DNA of 64,000 nt from MED-G105 sp039025235 (GCA_039025235.1 JBCCOS010000001.1:248001-312000), one strand, 5' to 3'; shown: positions 43,553 to 52,310, numbered from the stretch's first letter. Notes: generated from the sequence alone by a model not told the origin. Made by a program: numbers and translations.

Positions 43553-43975
43553 ATGAACGGGCTTATGATTGGTATTGTTGTCGTTTCCCATGGCCGACTT
43601 GCAGAAGAGCTTGTCGCTGCCGCTGAACACGTCGTTGGGCCTCAAGAGAAGATCGTTGCCGTCTCTATTGGTGCCGATGACGATATGGAAAAGCGGCGAA
43701 GTGACATTCTTTCATCGGCGCAAAACGTTGATGATGGATCGGGGGTGATCATCCTAACGGACATGTTTGGTGGAACGCCTTCTAATCTTGCGATTTCTGT
43801 CATGGAAAAAGCCAATGCAGAGGTAATTGCCGGGGTGAACCTACCTTTGCTTATTAAACTTGCGTCTGTTCGTGAAGAAAAGGGCTTGGCAGATGCTGTT
43901 GCGGACGCGCATGAAGCAGGCCGGAAATATATTAACGTAGCGTCGTGGGTCCTTGCGGGAGAAAGCGGCGGATAA
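43553..43975 (+). CDS. PTS EIIA component, mannose type
   Basis: The 140-residue protein is an EIIA of the mannose/sorbose type, with active-site His13 in VVSHGRLAEEL and LTDMFGGTPSNLAIS. ATG 43565 is a possible second start. In alphaproteobacteria this protein and HPr form an incomplete phosphotransfer system that regulates rather than transports sugars. No EIIB or EIIC gene is seen nearby. Cotranscribed with hprK and HPr. Confidence 0.94.
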   Translation: MNGLMIGIVVVSHGRLAEELVAAAEHVVGPQEKIVAVSIGADDDMEKRRSDILSSAQNVDDGSGVIILTDMFGGTPSNLAISVMEKANAEVIAGVNLPLLIKLASVREEKGLADAVADAHEAGRKYINVASWVLAGESGG

Positions 43976-43991
43976 ATGGGGACCTCCTCGG

Positions 43992-44279
43992 GTGAGCGAT
44001 CAATCTGAGCGTATTGAGACGACGGTAACAATCATCAATCGAAAGGGTCTTCATGCGCGAGCATCTGCAAAATTCTGCGCTTTGGCGGGCTCATGGGACG
44101 CGCGAGTGCGCGTAAGTCGCGGTGATGAAGAGGTTGGCGGTTGTTCGATTATGGGGCTACTGATGCTCGGCGCCGGCAAAGGGACAAGCATTACGATTAG
44201 AGCAACGGGCAGCCAGGCGCGAGAAGCCGTCGAGACGCTCGCTCGGTTAGTCAGTGAAAAATTTGGAGAAGACGCTTAA
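43992..44279 (+). CDS. ptsH: HPr phosphocarrier protein
   Basis: From GTG 43992 (GGGGA about ten bases upstream) the protein has 95 residues. His21 in NRKGLHARASAKF is the site phosphorylated by enzyme I. Ser52 in GGCSIMGLLMLGAGKG is the site for HprK. The stop codon TAA at 44277-44279 is shared with the first bases of a family A repeat (TTAAAGCGCC), so the repeat end forms part of the gene end. Enzyme I is not in the window. Confidence 0.94.
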   Translation: MSDQSERIETTVTIINRKGLHARASAKFCALAGSWDARVRVSRGDEEVGGCSIMGLLMLGAGKGTSITIRATGSQAREAVETLARLVSEKFGEDA

Positions 44280-44484
44280 AGCGCCTCCGTTTCAATTAGA
44301 GCCTGTTGCAGCAAAAGTGGATCACCGGTTTTGCGGTTCGCGACAGGCTCCTACGAGACTCGAGAGCCGTTTTCTGAATCAGCTTGAATGCAAACGGCTC
44401 TAGAATCAGGACGGCGCTTTAAGTTTTTGATTTTACGCATTTCCTGACGACCAACCGTACACACTTGGCTTGGAAATGCTTTGG
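44278..44484 (+). repeat. Dispersed family A repeat, interrupted by a 100-bp insertion
   Basis: Family A reads normally through CAATTAGA at 44300, breaks for 100 bp, then resumes as TAGAATCAGGACGGCGCTTT. The second stem is intact (GCATTTCC...GGAAATGC). It lies between convergent ptsH and the glutaredoxin-like gene. Confidence 0.92.
44301..44400 (+). repeat. Nested 100-bp two-hairpin insertion with TAGA flanks
   Basis: The insert has two perfect stems: GAGCCTGT/ACAGGCTC (44299-44306 with 44343-44350, inner GCAAAA/TTTTGC) and AGAGCCGTTT/AAACGGCTCT (44363-44372 with 44392-44401). TAGA stands on both sides (44297-44300 and 44401-44404), while uninterrupted copies have it once. The GCAAAAGTGG...CCGGTTTTGC core resembles a repeat that is widespread in Rhizobiales. 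Confidence 0.85.
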
Positions 44485-44534
44485 CGCACGTCTCTTCATA
44501 ATTGACCTGTGTTTCTGCGCGCTCCAAACCAGAT

Positions 44535-45218
44535 TTATGCCGCTTCACCCGGCTCTTGTTTCTTTGATTTATTACGCAAATGTGATCCTTGCCCCTGACG
44601 CGTATCAGGCTCACTGACACCCCCTAGACGTTCACCCAACTCATCAGCACCGCCAACATAAGCACCATCCAACCAAATCTGGGGTGTTGTAACCGGTGTT
44701 TTCTCTCCGATAATTGGCTTAACGCGCGCAAGCATTTCATACATAGCGCCAGGGTTCTTAACACAATCATGGTACGTATAATCAACATCTGCATCGTCAA
44801 GGTATTCCTTGCCGCGCTTGCAATGGGGACAGTTCTCTTTACCGAAAAGGTGATTGCCGTCTAATGGAAATCTCTTGACATGCTCACGGATGACAGCTTC
44901 GGCAAGAATGCCGCGGTTTAACGCATCACCTTGGCTAATGACCTTGTTACCAACCATTACGATCGGCGCATGCCAGCCGCCACCGGCAAAAAGCGGCTCC
45001 CACCAATAGGTAAGCCATTCTTTGGTTTCAAGCGCGACCTTAGCGTTTGCGAGTTCAAATCCCAGTGTGTCCTCAATCACATCTTCTGTGAGCGTACATT
45101 CTCCACAGGGAATTTTGACTTTGAATGGGCCCCAATGACCGGCCCATTTGTAAAGCCGTAGGGAAACGGGGACCCCTTCGTTTTCATTGGTTTTGGCTTC
45201 TCTATTTTGAATTGCCAT
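44535..45218 (-). CDS. Double thioredoxin-fold glutaredoxin-like protein
   Basis: The protein has 227 residues. The C-terminal half is a glutaredoxin with ENCPHCKRGKEYL as its CxxC active site and TTPQIWLDGAYVGGADEL as the glutathione/cis-Pro region. The N-terminal half has a CGEC motif (KIPCGECTLTED) and a thioredoxin-like layout, with HAPIVMVGN as a possible cis-Pro strand. Two redox motifs in one chain suggest internal electron transfer. No signal peptide, so cytoplasmic. Substrate unknown; the C-terminal tail is charged and disordered. Confidence 0.82.
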   Translation of the reverse strand: MAIQNREAKTNENEGVPVSLRLYKWAGHWGPFKVKIPCGECTLTEDVIEDTLGFELANAKVALETKEWLTYWWEPLFAGGGWHAPIVMVGNKVISQGDALNRGILAEAVIREHVKRFPLDGNHLFGKENCPHCKRGKEYLDDADVDYTYHDCVKNPGAMYEMLARVKPIIGEKTPVTTPQIWLDGAYVGGADELGERLGGVSEPDTRQGQGSHLRNKSKKQEPGEAA

Positions 45219-45337
45219 ATTACACTTTCGCCACCCTTTATGCGATTAAGTTACGCTATTGTGCCAATAAGTCACTCAGGGGCTATTTCACATTCCCGTT
45301 AAATGATCGGTTTTCGACATTCTCGTGCAGCAGAGTG

Positions 45338-46087
45338 TCAATCGTTTGTCTTGCAAACTGCATCGAGCACGTTTGTTAGCCGTTCAAGGTCCGGGGGCGT
45401 TGATAAGCGATGGTCGCCTGTCTTCGTCATGATGATCTCAAGATCGGTGGTATTGATCTTTTCGGCAAACTGCATGGCATGTTTCCAGGGTACCTCGGAA
45501 TCCGCCATCCCCTGTAGAATACGGACCGGTGCATTGATGGTCAGTCCATCGCTCAAAAGAAGATTGTTTCGAGCGTCTTCAATTAGTTTTCTGGTGATCA
45601 GTGTTGGCGGATTGTCATCGAGTGACGGGAGAGCCGCCCGCCCGTGTTCCATTATTGACGTGCGTGCACCGGTGCCAAGAAGCGGCCAGATCAATGCTTC
45701 GGTAAAATCAGGAGCCGGCGCAATGAATACGAGGCCCGTGATACGGTTGCTTATTTCTCGTGCAATCAATCCTGCGATCCAGGCACCCATAGACGAACCG
45801 ACGAGAATCAATTGACCCTTTGTCAGAGCGTGAATTGCCGTTTTTGCGTCATCACGCCATTCACTGATACAGCCATCTTCGAAATTCCCATCTGACGATC
45901 CGTGTCCAGAATAGTCAAACCTTAAAAAAGATTGCCCCCGTTGTTCTGCCCAGGCATGCAAGTGTGTGGCTTTGGTTCCTGTCATATCTGATTGAAAGCC
46001 ACCAAGCCAAACAACAGTTGGTTCTCGCCCGTCGTTATGGGCAAATGCGATTCGCCCATGGGGACCCTCAATAAACTGCTCCGTCAT
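45338..46087 (-). CDS. Alpha/beta hydrolase
   Basis: The 249-residue protein has the nucleophile elbow GSSMGAW with the catalytic Ser, an early DYSGHGSSDG loop, VRILQGMADSEVPW with a likely catalytic Asp, and GDHRLSTP with the catalytic His. This is close in layout to ABHD10-type thioesterases, but substrate cannot be assigned. It stands alone, head to head with the glycosyltransferase genes. Confidence 0.9.
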   Translation of the reverse strand: MTEQFIEGPHGRIAFAHNDGREPTVVWLGGFQSDMTGTKATHLHAWAEQRGQSFLRFDYSGHGSSDGNFEDGCISEWRDDAKTAIHALTKGQLILVGSSMGAWIAGLIAREISNRITGLVFIAPAPDFTEALIWPLLGTGARTSIMEHGRAALPSLDDNPPTLITRKLIEDARNNLLLSDGLTINAPVRILQGMADSEVPWKHAMQFAEKINTTDLEIIMTKTGDHRLSTPPDLERLTNVLDAVCKTND

Positions 46088-46467
46088 AAATCAATCCCTA
46101 TTGTCTTGAAACGTAAGAGTCTCGCTCTTCATTTTTAGAAGCCACAGTGCATCAACGCTATTCCATGTGTCAGCGAAAGCTATATCATAAATAGTTCTGT
46201 TCAGTCGGTTGGGTTTCGTCGCGCACTTTTTTGATTTTCTATAAGGCAAGGTCGTCTGGGAAAGTTGAAAGAACCTATAATCAACCGCCTTTAGGGCTGT
46301 AGATCATACAAGGCCAATTATGAACCATAAAGCCACTTTGGCATTGTCATTTTGCCCTTCGGGTTCATATAAGTAATGCAAAATGTTTTTCATTTCTTAT
46401 AATTCGTCGATACGGCAATTGCTGAAATAACGGACCTCTACTAGCTCTTGAATTGGTATTATAACGT
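46088..46467. other. 380-bp divergent promoter region
   Basis: No gene is supported. An imperfect hairpin lies at 46320-46368 (ATGAACC...GGTTCAT with GCC/GGC inside) and might be a structured leader. I could not relate it to a known RNA. Confidence 0.4.
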
Positions 46468-47640
46468 ATGCGCTTCAATTCAATTCAGGATTTGAAAGGC
46501 CTCACAGTCTTGCAAGTCATACCAGCCCTAGATGCTGGGGGCGCGGAACGTACAACCGTCGAAGTATCGAAGGCTATTGTCGATTCTGGTGGCCGTTCGT
46601 TGGTGTTTTCGAGCGGGGGGCGCTTAGAAGAGGATATTGAGACAACGGGTGGGAAGATCATTAAGGGTCCCGTAGGATCGAAAAACCCTTTGGTGATCTG
46701 GAGGAACTCCCGTGACCTTATCAATATTATCCGTAATAAGAATGTTAGTATTATCCATGCGCGGTCGCGTGCGCCAGCGTGGAGCGCACTCTGGGCGTCC
46801 AAGGCAACGGATGTTGGATTTGTGACCACGTATCACGGAGCCTATCGCGCGGTTAGCGCGATAAAACGGTTCTATAACTCGAGTATGACACGTGCGGACA
46901 AAGTCATTGCGAATTCTCAGTTCACCGCAACGCGCATACTAGAACAAACAGATTTGGCGCCGGAAAAGCTTGTAGTGGTGCCGCGTGGTGCCGACCTTGA
47001 TCGTTTCGCGCCTCATAAAGTAACAGACGATGACCGGCGCAATCTTTTACGCCAATGGAAACTATCAGAGGACGATCTTATAATTTTGTTGCCAGCAAGG
47101 CTGACTGATTGGAAAGGGCATTTAGTGGCGGTTGAGGCTTTCTCTCGCGTCCGCAGTGATTTACCGCCTAGAACAAAACTCGTATTTACGGGAGATGATC
47201 AAGGGCGAACTGATTTTCGCGCGAAGGTTGAGCGGGCGATTGAGCGGCATGACCTGTCTGACGATGTTCTGCTTGTAGGACATACTGATAATATGCCAGC
47301 GGCCTTTTCGCTTGCGCATATCGTTTTGTCTCCTGCGACGCGGCCCGAAGCATTTGGCCGTGTTGCTGTTGAAGCGGGAGCGATGGAACGTGTTGTCATT
47401 GCAGCTAATCACGGCGGTGCTCAAGAAACGATCATTGATGGCAAAACTGGGTTTTTGGTCACACCCGGAGATGATGAGATGCTAGCAGAACAAATAAAAA
47501 AGACATTTGCACTTTCCGTCGATGAACGTCTTAATGTCGGAGGTGAGGCGCGTGCGCACGTAGAGGCGAAATATTCAATAACGTCGATGACATCGTCGAC
47601 ATTAGCGGTTTATGTTTCTGCGATGAAAAAACCGTCATGA
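46468..47640 (+). CDS. Glycosyltransferase family 4
   Basis: This 390-residue GT-B enzyme has the N-terminal domain sequence LQVIPALDAGGAERTTVEVSKA and a C-terminal nucleotide-sugar domain with RLTDWKGHLVAVEAF and EAFGRVAVEAGAM, the E.7E motif of retaining GT4 enzymes. No membrane segment is seen. With the next gene it probably builds lipopolysaccharide core or a surface glycan. Sugar specificity is not readable. Confidence 0.92.
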   Translation: MRFNSIQDLKGLTVLQVIPALDAGGAERTTVEVSKAIVDSGGRSLVFSSGGRLEEDIETTGGKIIKGPVGSKNPLVIWRNSRDLINIIRNKNVSIIHARSRAPAWSALWASKATDVGFVTTYHGAYRAVSAIKRFYNSSMTRADKVIANSQFTATRILEQTDLAPEKLVVVPRGADLDRFAPHKVTDDDRRNLLRQWKLSEDDLIILLPARLTDWKGHLVAVEAFSRVRSDLPPRTKLVFTGDDQGRTDFRAKVERAIERHDLSDDVLLVGHTDNMPAAFSLAHIVLSPATRPEAFGRVAVEAGAMERVVIAANHGGAQETIIDGKTGFLVTPGDDEMLAEQIKKTFALSVDERLNVGGEARAHVEAKYSITSMTSSTLAVYVSAMKKPS

Positions 47641-47804
47641 TCACCGCCTTGCGAGAATTAGTCTTTGGGCTCATGCTTGTGTTTCCATTGTCGGCTTTTT
47701 GTTGGATGTGATTTGTTTGGTTAATTTATGGGGTTGTTCGCGTATGAGTTCCGTGCGGCGGCATTTTGCACGGTCGATCAGCGTGGCGTTGGGGTGATGC
47801 ATTA

Positions 47805-48788
47805 ATGTTCGGTCGGCGCAAAGATAATATCCTTGTGATCAAGACGGATACATTAACAGGCTTTGTCGCGGCTGAGCCGGTATTTTCGGTTATTCGCGAT
47901 AAACACAAAAACGCAAAAATCAGCCTCCTCACAACAAACGCTCTTCAGCGTATTGCAAGGGCAGCCCCTTATTTTGATCAAGTGGCTGCAGCGCCCGACA
48001 TGCGCCATGTGGAAGAGCGCAAAGCCTTTATTAAGCAGCTCAAAAGCGCTGACTTTGCTGCGGTTTATGATCTTTCTGCCGATCAGAACGCGCGCAAAAT
48101 TCAGTCGGCGTTTGGCCCCTTTGGACCAAAATGGTTTGCTGCCGCACCTGTTGCGCGAAAGGTTAAAAATCCCACTCTTGCGGAGATGTTACCGAATACC
48201 GACAAGCTCCTATCGTCCGCGGGTGTTGAAGCACCGTCGCGAAAGCCAGATTTTACGTGGGCCCTGACGGCACGGAAGGACGCGGCTAATATGCAACCGT
48301 CATGGTTTGGAATTACAGGTTCGTTCTGTATTCTCGCGCCAGGTCTCGACCAGGAACGCCGCTGGCCCGCCAAGTGTTATGGCGAGTTTGCGCGCCTCTC
48401 AGCAAGCGCCGGTGTAACGCCGGTTCTGGTTGGATCCAACGAGTTGCACGTATTTGGCGACGAAGTTTGCCAGTTTGCACCAGAGATCGTCGATCTCACT
48501 GGTAAAACGGACCATTTGCAGCTCGCAGCCCTTGCAAGGGAAGCTGATTTCTTTGTGAGCGATTGCGCAGAGGAAGTGCATTTGGCTGTTTCGGTGGGTT
48601 GCTCTGGGGTCCTGATTCGGCGGGCAGGCGATGAGAATGCGACCCCTGATCCGCGCCATGTGGTGACGCTCACAGTGAAATCCCAATTCAAAGAAGCAAC
48701 GCCGGATTTTGTCTGGCAGTCTCTCAGCAATATGGGCTTGGTATCCACGAAAACCAGCAAACGGCGGAAGAGATGGGGATCACGTTGA
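47805..48788 (+). CDS. Glycosyltransferase family 9 (heptosyltransferase-like)
   Basis: ATG 47805 gives 327 residues. The start FGRRKDNILVIKTDTLTGFVAAEPVFSVIR (in parts) resembles the ILVI...LGD.....P heptosyltransferase opening. CILAPGLDQERRWPAKCYGEFARLSA is the ADP-sugar region, where P.....K.WP usually stands. LTGKTDHLQLAALAREADFFVSDCAEEVHLA matches the C-terminal acceptor region, with DC in place of the usual DSG. It lies 164 bp after the GT4 gene on the same strand. LPS core synthesis is likely. Confidence 0.86.
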   Translation: MFGRRKDNILVIKTDTLTGFVAAEPVFSVIRDKHKNAKISLLTTNALQRIARAAPYFDQVAAAPDMRHVEERKAFIKQLKSADFAAVYDLSADQNARKIQSAFGPFGPKWFAAAPVARKVKNPTLAEMLPNTDKLLSSAGVEAPSRKPDFTWALTARKDAANMQPSWFGITGSFCILAPGLDQERRWPAKCYGEFARLSASAGVTPVLVGSNELHVFGDEVCQFAPEIVDLTGKTDHLQLAALAREADFFVSDCAEEVHLAVSVGCSGVLIRRAGDENATPDPRHVVTLTVKSQFKEATPDFVWQSLSNMGLVSTKTSKRRKRWGSR

Positions 48789-49077
48789 ACCGCCGCGTTA
48801 ACGGATTATATATCAAGATAACGCGTAGTTTTTCGTGCGCTCTTCTGTTAAGTGGTTTATGAACGTTGCGGCGTTGCTGGTGTTTTGACATGCAGCATAC
48901 CTGAAGTGCTTCGACCGAACTGGTTTAAACCAGTCAATCGAACATTTCTTTATAGCCGCGCAATCGAAAACACGGAAACGACGCACTAGATGTGGGTATT
49001 GCTCTCTTGAAAAGTGAGTTGTACCGGCATCAGCTGAGACAAACGAAAGTAGTAAATTAGAATAAAGGAGATCTGCA

Positions 49078-49617
49078 ATCGCACGGAGACCAGTCGCGCC
49101 AACGCCCGTTAAGGACACCGGGCCGCGCATTAATGAAAAAATCACGTCGCCACAAGTCCTTCTTATCGATGCAGAAGGTGAAAAACGAGGGGTCGTCGCA
49201 ACTGACGACGCAATTGAGATCGCCGAACAGGTTGGGCTTGATCTTGTAGAAGTTTCCCCAAATACAAAGCCGCCGGTATGCAAAATACTCGACTACGGCA
49301 AATATAAATACCAACAGCAAAAAAAGAAAAACGAAGCCAAGAAAAAACAAAAGGTCGTCGAGATCAAAGAGATCAAGATGCGTCCAAATATCGACAGTCA
49401 CGATTATGATGTGAAGGCCAAGGCGATGCGTCGATTTTTTGATGAAGGCGACAAAGTCAAAGTAACATTGCGTTTTCGTGGCCGCGAAATGGCGCACCAG
49501 GAACGTGGCATGGAGCTGTTAAATCGGGTCAAAGAAGATTTTGACGAAATAGCAAAGGTCGAGCAATTGCCTAAGCTCGAAGGGCGTCAGATGATGATGG
49601 TCATGGCGCCGAGATAG
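49078..49617 (+). CDS. infC: Translation initiation factor IF-3 with an ATC start codon
   Basis: The 179-residue frame starts at ATC 49078, seven bases after AAGGAG (49065-49070). An in-frame stop at 49063 and no ATG, GTG or TTG before residue 100 leave ATC as the only sensible start. The protein reads RRPVAPTP, then GPRINEKITSPQVLLIDAEG, VSPNTKPPVCKILDYGKYKYQ and KEIKMRPNIDSHDYDVK (N- and C-terminal IF-3 domains), ending MMMVMAPR. A rare start codon is a hallmark of infC in many bacteria. It allows IF-3 to repress its own translation by rejecting non-standard starts. rpmI and rplT are not adjacent here. Confidence 0.96.
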   Translation: MARRPVAPTPVKDTGPRINEKITSPQVLLIDAEGEKRGVVATDDAIEIAEQVGLDLVEVSPNTKPPVCKILDYGKYKYQQQKKKNEAKKKQKVVEIKEIKMRPNIDSHDYDVKAKAMRRFFDEGDKVKVTLRFRGREMAHQERGMELLNRVKEDFDEIAKVEQLPKLEGRQMMMVMAPR

Positions 49618-49908
49618 ATCTTTTCGCCCACGGCAAGAATTCTGCACCATTAATTCACGTCTTATCGATATTGGATTTAGTGCTCAAAAGTGTTTTATTT
49701 ACGCCAACGACTAGGGAATTGAGCCTCGGTTTGCTTATTCACCATCATTTTTTGTAATGGTGGTTGTTTGTGATTGTCATGATACGGTAACGCCGAAACG
49801 AATATTCCTTAGTATCTGGTGGTGAATAATATGCGAGGTGCGAATAAAATATAGAACTGATGCGCAAAAGCGTTAAGTCTATTCTCGTTTGAAGTTCGCA
49901 AAGACAAA
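49618..49908. other. Intergenic region after infC
   Basis: It contains a weak hairpin CACCAT...ATGGTG at about 49740-49762 followed by GTTGTTTGT, a possible but poor terminator. No gene is seen. Confidence 0.4.
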
Positions 49909-50253
49909 ATGGATTTAGTATCTCTTTCCTCAGCAACCGTTACAATTCTGGCGGTACTGTTCGCCTTGTTGGTTGGATTAAGTATTGGCTGGCTGCGTTG
50001 GGGGCAGTCCCAATCACCCAAGGCTGACAATAACGATGCGAAATCACGTGGGATTGGCCGAGCGAGAGCTGATAACGATAAGTACCTATCGACGATCGAG
50101 CATCTCCAATCAGAAATCAATGACGTAAAGGCATTGTTGGCGACGGGGGATACTGCGAAGACTTTGATTATTGAAGAACTTAATGAAATCGATACGGCAA
50201 TTCAACGCGCTAATCGTCGGTTGAACGTGATGCTGTCTTCAGATTCGTCGTAA
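49909..50253 (+). CDS. Small membrane-anchored coiled-coil protein, unknown
   Basis: The 114-residue protein has one N-terminal membrane helix (VTILAVLFALLVGLSIGW), a charged linker and a helical C-terminus (YLSTIEHLQSEINDVKALLATGD) that looks like a short coiled coil. I do not recognise the family. No ribosome site is obvious before the ATG. It is followed closely by an ion-channel gene. Confidence 0.6.
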   Translation: MDLVSLSSATVTILAVLFALLVGLSIGWLRWGQSQSPKADNNDAKSRGIGRARADNDKYLSTIEHLQSEINDVKALLATGDTAKTLIIEELNEIDTAIQRANRRLNVMLSSDSS

Positions 50254-50340
50254 TTTCGAAAACTTGCCGACGCTTGTTTTGTGATTCCGTGCGAGATTTT
50301 TCATCAGTGTTCGTCATATTGTGGGGCAAGGTGGATAGGC

Positions 50341-50802
50341 GTGGCAGATCTTTCATATGACCCAAATCTATTCAATCAAATTTCCACGTCTGGGTTATTG
50401 ATCGCGACAACAACATTTGTGCACGGTGTCTTTATTGCTGCCGCTGCTGCAATATTTCGCGCAACGCGTGCCCATGTGCAAGGGATTACGAGGTTTCTTC
50501 GAGATACCTTCGTCCTTGTTTTGATGAGCCTGATAATGATGGCGGCCCATGCGATTGAGATTTGGATGTGGGCCCGCACGCTGATTTACATTGATGCGTT
50601 TGATGGTCTTGAACCTGCGCTCTATTTCGCCGCGGTAAGTTATACGACGCTTGGTTTTGGAGATATACTCCTTGAAACACCATGGCGTCTTTTATCCGGT
50701 GCCGCAGCCGCGAATGGTCTCTTGCTGTTTGGCCTTTCAGCAGCATTCATGGTGGAAACGAGCGTAAAACTTCGCTTGGGTGGTGAAGCAAAAACGTCCT
50801 GA
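50341..50802 (+). CDS. Two-helix potassium-channel-like protein
   Basis: GTG 50341 is preceded by AAGGTGGA five bases upstream and gives 153 residues; a GTG 60 bases earlier is a weaker alternative. Hydrophobic segments flank a pore loop AVSYTTLGFGDI, in which TLGFGD corresponds to the selectivity filter T.GYGD of Ion_trans_2 channels. The final helix reads SGAAAANGLLLFGLSAAFMVE. Phe replaces the filter Tyr, as in some other channels. No cytoplasmic regulatory domain is present. The stop is six bases from a family A repeat. Confidence 0.85.
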   Translation: MADLSYDPNLFNQISTSGLLIATTTFVHGVFIAAAAAIFRATRAHVQGITRFLRDTFVLVLMSLIMMAAHAIEIWMWARTLIYIDAFDGLEPALYFAAVSYTTLGFGDILLETPWRLLSGAAAANGLLLFGLSAAFMVETSVKLRLGGEAKTS

Positions 50803-50808
50803 TCGTTT

Positions 50809-50912
50809 TAAAGTATTTCCAAGCCAAGTGTGTGCGGTTGGCGTTAAGGAAATGCGTAAAATCAAAGACTTAAAGCGTCGTCCCGATTCCAATTGAAGTG
50901 TCGACGCTTTAA
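50809..50912 (-). repeat. Dispersed family A repeat, inverted copy after the channel gene
   Basis: Read on the minus strand the copy runs TTAAAGCGTCG ... GGAAATACTTTAAAAC. The second stem is largely intact; the first has changes (GTCGAC in place of GGCGC). It lies between convergent genes. Confidence 0.9.
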
Positions 50913-50930
50913 GGTGTCGCGCTGCTGTAA

Positions 50931-52310
50931 TCATTCAGATGTGCTCGGAGAAGAATGGCTTTCCTTTACGATCATCTTCGCTGACTGCGCAAAAACAAAT
51001 AAGGATACCGCAATGAGAGCGGCTGCAAGGATAAAGGGCGCGCCCGGAAAATAAATTGGTGCACCACTCCTATTTATAATGATATCACCAAAAGCAATCG
51101 GCGTATTCGGTGCCGTAAAGGCTGAGAATGTGAGTGTCATCACAAACGGACCAATGATCATTGATAATCCGTTGACGGATGCAATCGCACCTTGCAGCTC
51201 ACCTTGTTCATTCGCAGGCAGGGCACGTGACATCATGCCTTGTATCGCCGGCGTTGCCAGTCCCACCAATGCACCAAAAGGAATTGTCGCGTAAATCATC
51301 CAGTCTTTTGTCGCGAATGCATATATCGGCATAACAATCAGGGCGATCGATAGGCTGGCGATGGTCGATCTGACTTCTCCCAATTTAGGGATTATAATTC
51401 TCGATAGCCCACCCTGAACAATGGCGGCAGCAAGCCCTACAAATGCCAAAGAATAGGCAATTTCTTTTGGGCCCCACCCAAACTGCTCACCGACAAAATA
51501 AGCCCATACCGATGGCAATACCCAATGGCCAACGCTGAAAATAAAAAATGCGATGGCAATGGGGAGAACTGCTGGATATCTTCCCAACTGAACCAAGGTG
51601 CCGAACGCGTTTGCCCGTTTCCACTCAAAGATGCGTCGATTTTTTGGTGCTAGCGTTTCCGGAAGAAAAAAGAATCCGTAAACAAAATTTGCAGCGCCAA
51701 TACATGCAACGAGAAAAAATGGGGCACGTGTTCCATAGAGTTCGCCTACAATACCGCCCACCAGGGGGCCAATGATAAAGCCTAACCCAAATGCTGCGCC
51801 CATGGCACCGAAGTTCGCTGCGCGTTTCTCCGGTGGAGAGATGTCGGCAATGCAGGCGTTTGCGGTGGTGACCGTTGCTGAGAACATGCCGGATAAAATT
51901 CGTGCAATGAGTAAAAGCCCAAGCGTGGGGGCAACCGCCAGCAAAAGAAAGTCAAAAGCATACATTGCCAAAGACCCAAGTAAAACCGGTCGACGACCAA
52001 AACGGTCAGAAAGCGCCCCTAGAATCGGTGAGAATAGAAACTGCATCGCCGCATAGCTAGCCGTTATAATACCGCCCCAACGCGCCGCGATCGCTCTCCC
52101 TTCTCCGGTGATATCCATAACCAGGTCAGGCATAACCGGTATGACCACACCAAAGCCAGTCATGCTGATCAGCACGGTGACAAAAATAAAAATAAAAGCG
52201 TTTTTTCGGGGTTTTTTAAATTCTTGATCTGCGACAGTCTTAATAAAAGTTGAACGGTTGCCACCTTTATCGGCCTCACCGACCTTTGGCTGGTCCTGTT
52301 CACCTTCCAT
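50931..52310 (-). CDS. MFS drug/proton antiporter, TetA-like (DHA1)
   Basis: The ATG at 52310 overlaps the end of the CorC-like gene by 11 bp and has a GGGG ribosome site, so I prefer it over a frame opening 177 bases upstream. The 459-residue protein has about 12 membrane helices and the motif GALSDRFGRRPVLLGSLAMYAFD (in parts), the A motif of DHA1 exporters. About 45 polar residues precede the first helix. It resembles TetA-type exporters, but the substrate is not predictable. Probably cotranscribed with the CorC-like gene. Confidence 0.9.
   Translation of the reverse strand: MEGEQDQPKVGEADKGGNRSTFIKTVADQEFKKPRKNAFIFIFVTVLISMTGFGVVIPVMPDLVMDITGEGRAIAARWGGIITASYAAMQFLFSPILGALSDRFGRRPVLLGSLAMYAFDFLLLAVAPTLGLLLIARILSGMFSATVTTANACIADISPPEKRAANFGAMGAAFGLGFIIGPLVGGIVGELYGTRAPFFLVACIGAANFVYGFFFLPETLAPKNRRIFEWKRANAFGTLVQLGRYPAVLPIAIAFFIFSVGHWVLPSVWAYFVGEQFGWGPKEIAYSLAFVGLAAAIVQGGLSRIIIPKLGEVRSTIASLSIALIVMPIYAFATKDWMIYATIPFGALVGLATPAIQGMMSRALPANEQGELQGAIASVNGLSMIIGPFVMTLTFSAFTAPNTPIAFGDIIINRSGAPIYFPGAPFILAAALIAVSLFVFAQSAKMIVKESHSSPSTSE

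Noticed and set aside
49378..49617. Separate short gene starting at the first ATG of the IF-3 frame
   Set aside because: It is only the C-terminal domain of IF-3; the frame continues upstream with IF-3 sequence to an ATC start with a good ribosome site.
9122..50912. Insertion sequences
   Set aside because: The dispersed repeats have no open frame and are only ~100-122 bp; they are small non-coding mosaic elements. No transposase gene was found.
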